From Bacteroidales bacterium (lineage in GTDB: Bacteria > Bacteroidota > Bacteroidia > Bacteroidales > F082), in the NCBI GenBank assembly GCA_016290215.1, contig JAEETH010000034.1:1-35982 (forward strand): a stretch of DNA of 35,982 nt. Direction: 5' to 3'. Shown here one piece after another: positions 32,051-35,982 of the stretch (positions within the stretch are counted from its first letter, which is position 1; each line of letters starts with the position of its first letter). The translations under genes were made by a program, and so were the position numbers. The notes under the pieces are model-generated. The model searched no databases. It worked only from the letters and a program-made list of their open reading frames with translations, and was not told where the DNA came from.

Positions 32051-32087
32051 TTGTTTATAATGTGTAATTTTTACGCATTATAAACAA
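32051..32087 (-). terminator. Long AT-rich hairpin with operator copy 3 in its centre
   Basis: TTGTTTATAATG (32051-32062) and CATTATAAACAA (32076-32087) are perfect 12-bp arms. Between and overlapping them at 32062-32076 is GTGTAATTTTTACGC, a third version of the operator palindrome. The hairpin starts 2 bp after the antiporter stop codon on the minus strand and is followed by TTAAAAACC, so it may be a weak terminator, an extended operator, or both. Confidence 0.6.
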
Positions 32088-32089
32088 CG

Positions 32090-33658
32090 TTAGTCTGCAA
32101 CATCCATATTGCTTGATTCAGCCTTGTTGTGCATGGCTCCAGGTTTGTCAGCGTTTTCGATAATCTCCGTAATCACCTCTGAATGAAACATTTCGTCTAC
32201 AATTTCATGGGCTCTTGAGTGTTTTTTGTGCCATTCTTCGCCTTCTTCTTTTGTCCTCGACATGATGTTTTTCATCTTTTGGTTGAAATTCAGAAGCTTT
32301 AGGTAGATGTGATAGAGTGTTCTCTCCTTGTCAATCAGCGGAATAAGTATGGAATTGATGACGATACTGAAGAGAATGACTGCGAAAACTATGTTTCTCA
32401 CAAACAAAGCTGTTTCCATTTCGGGAATGTAGATGATGGCTTGTGTGGCCAACACCGCTGCGGTCAGTCCCTTGGGGTTGAGGGCCGACATGAACACGAC
32501 TTCTTTTTCAGGAATGCCTTCTTTCTTCGAGATGGCGAACCTTACGGCAGGGATTCGGATGATAAATAGTAATATGCTGATTCCCAATCCAATGATTATT
32601 GGTTGCCATTGCTTTAGCTGGATGGAAATGCCGACATAGATGAAGAAGAAGGTCTTCAGCAGCAGCACTAACTCCGAGAACAGCGAACGCTCAGTTTCGT
32701 TCAGGTTGACAGGAACTTTTTTGATGAATTTCTTGAGCCAAGCGTTATAGATGCTGTCGATGTTGGCCATGCCGATGCCGAAAGCCAATGCCGCGATGGC
32801 ACCGCTAAAGCCCATCCATTCGTTGATGCCGTAGATGATGAAGACGAAGGCGGGCGTGGTCAGGATGGAGTATTTGATGTTGCGCACCTTATCTAATATA
32901 AGGGCCCAGAAAATGGCGCCGAAGAGACCCATCACCGTGGCAAGGATGAAGGAGGAAAAGATGTCGCCGAGGATGGCCCCAAATTCCACATGCCGCGACT
33001 TGATGGCTTGCATCAAGGCCAAGGCGAGCACGATACTGAAAACATTGCCGATGGCGGCTTCCAGAATGAGCATGATGGCGGGTTTTTCCGACATGTGCAT
33101 CTGCCTGACGATAGGGATGACCACTGCCGAAGCTGTGCCACCCAACATGCAGCCTAAAATCATGCTGACGATGGGATCCAATTCCAAAATCAGCCAGCCC
33201 ACCAACCAGATAGCCACGGCTGAGAGCACGAAATTCAAGGCAGTGAGTCTCAATGCGCCTCTGAATGAGTCTTTTAAGGCTGTGAATCTCAATTGGGTAC
33301 CGCTTTCAAACAGGATGGTCACCAAGGTGATGCCGGAGAACAGGCTGCCTGCGTTGCCCAAGCTTTCGGGCGAAAGCCAGTGGAAAACTGGACCGATGAG
33401 CAAGCCGATGATGATGAGGAACAGCACATCGGGGATGCGCTTTCGACTGAAAATCTCGCTGAAAAGGTGTGCGGTGAAGATGAGCAAACCGATGATGGCG
33501 ATGGTCAACCCGATTTGGCGTGACGAACTGCTGTTGTTGATTTGTTCGGCGACCGTATTGACCAAACTCGGATTGGTGACGGTTTCAGAGATATGCGCGA
33601 TGGTATCGTTGATTCCTGAAAGGGTGTTGGTGGTGGGGATGAGGTCGGTTTGTATCAT
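32090..33658 (-). CDS. Cation:proton antiporter (CPA family)
   Basis: A 522-residue inner-membrane antiporter with about 12-13 hydrophobic segments (for example IGLTIAIIGLLIFTAHLFSE, DVLFLIIIGLLIGPVFHWL, IIIGLGISILLFIIRIPAV) and a cytoplasmic charged tail of about 80 residues. Family motifs are seen in LGCMLGGTASAVVIPIVRQM, FFFIYVGISIQL and SALNPKGLTAAVLATQAII. In the segment LILEAAIGNVFSIVLALALM the position usually occupied by the ion-binding Asp (E-S-x-x-T-D-x-x-S in relatives) appears to be Asn. If the alignment is right, transport selectivity or activity could be altered. It lies 12 bp after the porin gene, so the two probably form an operon. Confidence 0.88.
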   Translation of the reverse strand: MIQTDLIPTTNTLSGINDTIAHISETVTNPSLVNTVAEQINNSSSSRQIGLTIAIIGLLIFTAHLFSEIFSRKRIPDVLFLIIIGLLIGPVFHWLSPESLGNAGSLFSGITLVTILFESGTQLRFTALKDSFRGALRLTALNFVLSAVAIWLVGWLILELDPIVSMILGCMLGGTASAVVIPIVRQMHMSEKPAIMLILEAAIGNVFSIVLALALMQAIKSRHVEFGAILGDIFSSFILATVMGLFGAIFWALILDKVRNIKYSILTTPAFVFIIYGINEWMGFSGAIAALAFGIGMANIDSIYNAWLKKFIKKVPVNLNETERSLFSELVLLLKTFFFIYVGISIQLKQWQPIIIGLGISILLFIIRIPAVRFAISKKEGIPEKEVVFMSALNPKGLTAAVLATQAIIYIPEMETALFVRNIVFAVILFSIVINSILIPLIDKERTLYHIYLKLLNFNQKMKNIMSRTKEEGEEWHKKHSRAHEIVDEMFHSEVITEIIENADKPGAMHNKAESSNMDVAD

Positions 33659-33670
33659 GGCAGCGGTCTT

Positions 33671-35731
33671 TTAGTTGAACAATCTCCAGTTGACGCCGAT
33701 GAAGATACGGCTGTCGCGCATGGGGTAGTGGGGGGCGATGAATGAATTGTAGTTGCCCGTAAGCAGGAACATATTGCTGTAAACCACATAGATATGCGCC
33801 TTTTTCACTTTGATGGCCAATGCCAAATCGATGAAGGGGAAGTTGCCGATTTGCACCTCGTTTTGCAGGTAGAAGGAACGGGTGGCGGGCATATAGGCAT
33901 CGGCGTAATACTTGGTGAAGTAACGCACCGTGATGCTGGGATGCAACGTGGCCGCCTTGTGGAACATGGGTTGCGAATACCCGATTTTCAAACTTCCCTG
34001 AACCAAAGGCAGATGGATAACCTCCTCATTGCTTGACTTTTGCAGGCTTGCAAATCCTTCAATCTCAAAACGCCAAAGCTTTTGGTAGAAGCTGAGGTAA
34101 GCCTCACGGATGCTGAACATCTCTTCATGTTGTGTTGGGCGGGCATCGGTGCCGAAGTAGATGAAGTTGGCGATGCTGGTTTGCCTGACGCCTATGCAAT
34201 AGTCCCTGAATTTGTATTTAAGGTTGAAAGACAGATAGGTGGCGGCTTTGAAGTCGTTTTCCCAACGGAAATGGTTAGAGTAATACGACTCCTCGAACCA
34301 GTTGGCACTCTGTCGCTTGAGTTCAAAGTCAAAAATGGCTTGGCCGTAGTTCTTGCGTGTGGTACCCAAATATTGCTTCCATTGCCCCTTGATGTCGAAG
34401 TCGCCGATTTGATAGCCCAAGGTGACAAGTTCAGCTTGTCCTGTGATGCGCGTCGACTTGAACAGGTTGACAATGATGCCGCCATTCACGCTCAGTTGGT
34501 TGAAATTGCGCGTCAGCACCGTTTCGCCTTCCAAATAGTCGTAATGCTTTAACCTGTAGAAGCCGTGCGTAACACCTGCGTAAACGTAGAAGGGGACATC
34601 GTCGTTGTATTTTTGATAGCCTAAACTGTTCCATTGCAACGTGTTTCGGAAGGCTCTGACGAGTGTGGTGTCGGTGGTTTTCGAAGTGTTGAGCAAAGTG
34701 TCGTAGGGCTGGTAGAAAGCTACGGAAGGTGAGGTCTCGTTATAATAAAGTTTGTTGTTCAAGTAGCTGAAACGATGGCAAATCCTACCCAACGTAAACT
34801 TTCTGACTTTGGTTTCTTGAATCATCTCTTGATGGTCCAAGGTGTCGATGGAAAGGGAGTCGATCAAGAGGCTGTCAGCAACGGCAAAAAGGTTTAGGGA
34901 ATCGATTTCGACTGGGTCGCTCTCTGTTTTAGTTGTAACTTTTTTTTGCGGCAAAAGGTTGAAATAATGCTCAAAACCAAGGCCGCTTGATATGACGGTA
35001 TTGGTGGCAGTGGTTAGGTTGACATTGATGACGGAATTGTCCGATTCAGTATGGGAGCTGTAATCTTCATCGTTGACGATGCCACCGTTTTCATCCATTA
35101 CTAATTTGTTGCGGTACCAATATGCGCAGACGCCATAGCGGTTGTTTTTGGTGAAATAGTGCGCATTGACCCAGAAATAGTTGTTGAGGCTTCTGCTGTT
35201 CTTGAAGACGCCAGGCGAAAAGTCCGTGTTGAAGGCGAAAGAGACGAATAGGCGAGGGGCGAACCGTCTCCCGAATTTGACGTTGAGGTGTTGTTCCTTG
35301 TCGGCGGTTGTCATCACATAGCGAAGCTCGGAGTAAGGAAGTACCGATTGGTAAGCCGTCATATTGCTCTCGTTTTTTAACATAGCTAAAAACGAGGGCA
35401 GTGTCATGTCGAATCCAACCTGATGCAGATAATTGAATCTCATTGACTTATGTGCGAGTCCCGTGTTGCTGAGGGTGCTATAGATGGCATTATAGCTTTC
35501 CAAAACCTCACGGTTAGCGGTGTGGAATGTCAAAGTGTCGATGACTTTGGAACTATTCAGAAAGATGCTGTCGAACTGGTACGCATTATAGGTGACAAAA
35601 GTGGAGTCGATGGGTCGGGTAGGGGAGATTGTGGCTTTTTTCGGGGCAATACTATCCTGAATAGGATTTTGAGCAAATCCTAATAAACTGGAAATCAGTA
35701 TAATGAAAGTAAATACCAATTTCTTGGCCAT
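33671..35731 (-). CDS. Putative outer-membrane porin (Bacteroidota Porin_10-like)
   Basis: A 686-residue beta-barrel protein starting at the ATG at 35731, which gives the signal peptide MAKKLVFTFIILISSLLGFA with cleavage before QNPIQD. The frame's more distant GTG lies inside the rRNA terminator and is rejected. The mature part has many alternating aromatic strands (LFVSFAFNTDFSPGVFKNSR, YGVCAYWYRNKLVMDENGG, HFRWENDFKAATYLSFNLKY) and ends in an outer-membrane-type strand, DSRIFIGVNWRLFN. The style and length fit the Bacteroidota 'putative porin' (PF14121-type) family. Its substrate is unknown. It appears to be the first gene of a porin-antiporter operon, perhaps linked to ion or pH homeostasis. 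Confidence 0.82.
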   Translation of the reverse strand: MAKKLVFTFIILISSLLGFAQNPIQDSIAPKKATISPTRPIDSTFVTYNAYQFDSIFLNSSKVIDTLTFHTANREVLESYNAIYSTLSNTGLAHKSMRFNYLHQVGFDMTLPSFLAMLKNESNMTAYQSVLPYSELRYVMTTADKEQHLNVKFGRRFAPRLFVSFAFNTDFSPGVFKNSRSLNNYFWVNAHYFTKNNRYGVCAYWYRNKLVMDENGGIVNDEDYSSHTESDNSVINVNLTTATNTVISSGLGFEHYFNLLPQKKVTTKTESDPVEIDSLNLFAVADSLLIDSLSIDTLDHQEMIQETKVRKFTLGRICHRFSYLNNKLYYNETSPSVAFYQPYDTLLNTSKTTDTTLVRAFRNTLQWNSLGYQKYNDDVPFYVYAGVTHGFYRLKHYDYLEGETVLTRNFNQLSVNGGIIVNLFKSTRITGQAELVTLGYQIGDFDIKGQWKQYLGTTRKNYGQAIFDFELKRQSANWFEESYYSNHFRWENDFKAATYLSFNLKYKFRDYCIGVRQTSIANFIYFGTDARPTQHEEMFSIREAYLSFYQKLWRFEIEGFASLQKSSNEEVIHLPLVQGSLKIGYSQPMFHKAATLHPSITVRYFTKYYADAYMPATRSFYLQNEVQIGNFPFIDLALAIKVKKAHIYVVYSNMFLLTGNYNSFIAPHYPMRDSRIFIGVNWRLFN

Positions 35732-35833
35732 ACTCCTGAATTTGGCTGTAAAAATAGTAAAAAGTTGGCAAAGAATAACGGTTTGAAAGAAAGAAGGAAA
35801 TAGAGTGGGAGAGTGAGTGCATAAAAACAGAAA

Positions 35834-35859
35834 ACCCCTCACCGTGATTGGTGAGGGGT
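35834..35859 (-). terminator. Terminator of the rRNA operon
   Basis: ACCCCTCACC and GGTGAGGGGT pair perfectly around GTGATT. On the minus strand the stem is followed by TTTTCTGTTTTTA. It ends the ribosomal RNA transcript about 10 bp past the 5S gene. Confidence 0.9.
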
Positions 35860-35869
35860 CTCCGTTGTG

Positions 35870-35982
<113 letters not shown>

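Noticed and set aside
35732-35842. N-terminal extension of the porin from a GTG
   Set aside because: The GTG lies inside the rRNA operon terminator hairpin, and the ATG at 35731 gives a clean signal peptide.

Overview
This window looks like chromosomal DNA from an uncultured or poorly characterised member of the Bacteroidales (Bacteroidota). The evidence is a type IX secretion (T9SS) locus (gldJ, porU, porV), a short 287-residue primary sigma factor, Bacteroidota-type promoters (TTTG or TTG, a 19-20 nt gap, then TAnnTTTG), a BspA-type leucine-rich repeat protein, a Bacteroidota 'putative porin', and a general lack of Shine-Dalgarno sequences. I cannot assign a genus from sequence alone.

Layout. 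Positions 1-4.2 kb (minus strand) hold the 5' end of an unrecognised gene, anmK and murF (cell-wall recycling and synthesis), and gldJ. Positions 4.4-13.0 kb (plus strand) hold the divergent T9SS run: porU, a second full-length porU-like gene overlapping it by 4 bp, and porV. Positions 13.0-16.8 kb (minus strand) hold conserved core genes: rpoD, pnp and rpsO. Positions 17.0-32 kb are an accessory region, nearly all on the minus strand. It contains two DUF4143-type AAA ATPases plus the remnant of a third on the plus strand, a membrane-anchored linalool-dehydratase-like protein, a probable lipoprotein, two ADP-ribosylglycohydrolases, a DUF2971 protein, a methyltransferase/leucine-rich-repeat fusion, a YhcG-type (DUF1016) nuclease, a DUF1848 protein with a radical-SAM-like cysteine motif, a vWA protein with a C-terminal nucleotide/ADP-ribose-type module, and an NrtR-like Nudix regulator. 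Positions 32.1-35.7 kb hold a cation:proton antiporter and an outer-membrane porin 12 bp apart. The window ends inside a 5S rRNA gene on the minus strand, so a ribosomal RNA operon lies to the right.

How the genes fit together. The T9SS block encodes the surface attachment complex (PorU sortase, PorV shuttle), with GldJ as an associated lipoprotein. The accessory region has two parts. One is a tightly packed operon running from the ATPase at 28654 down to the lipoprotein, and possibly the linalool-dehydratase-like gene. Its promoter is built into a 33-bp tandem repeat. The other is an ADP-ribose/NAD-themed set: ADP-ribosylglycohydrolase, vWA plus macro-like module, and a Nudix-NrtR regulator with an intact catalytic box and three copies of a 15-bp palindrome in the intergenic region upstream of it. 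Together these form the best candidate for an undescribed system, plausibly NAD/ADP-ribose-linked stress or phage response. That function is inference. Several nested palindromic elements punctuate this region and may be small mobile elements.
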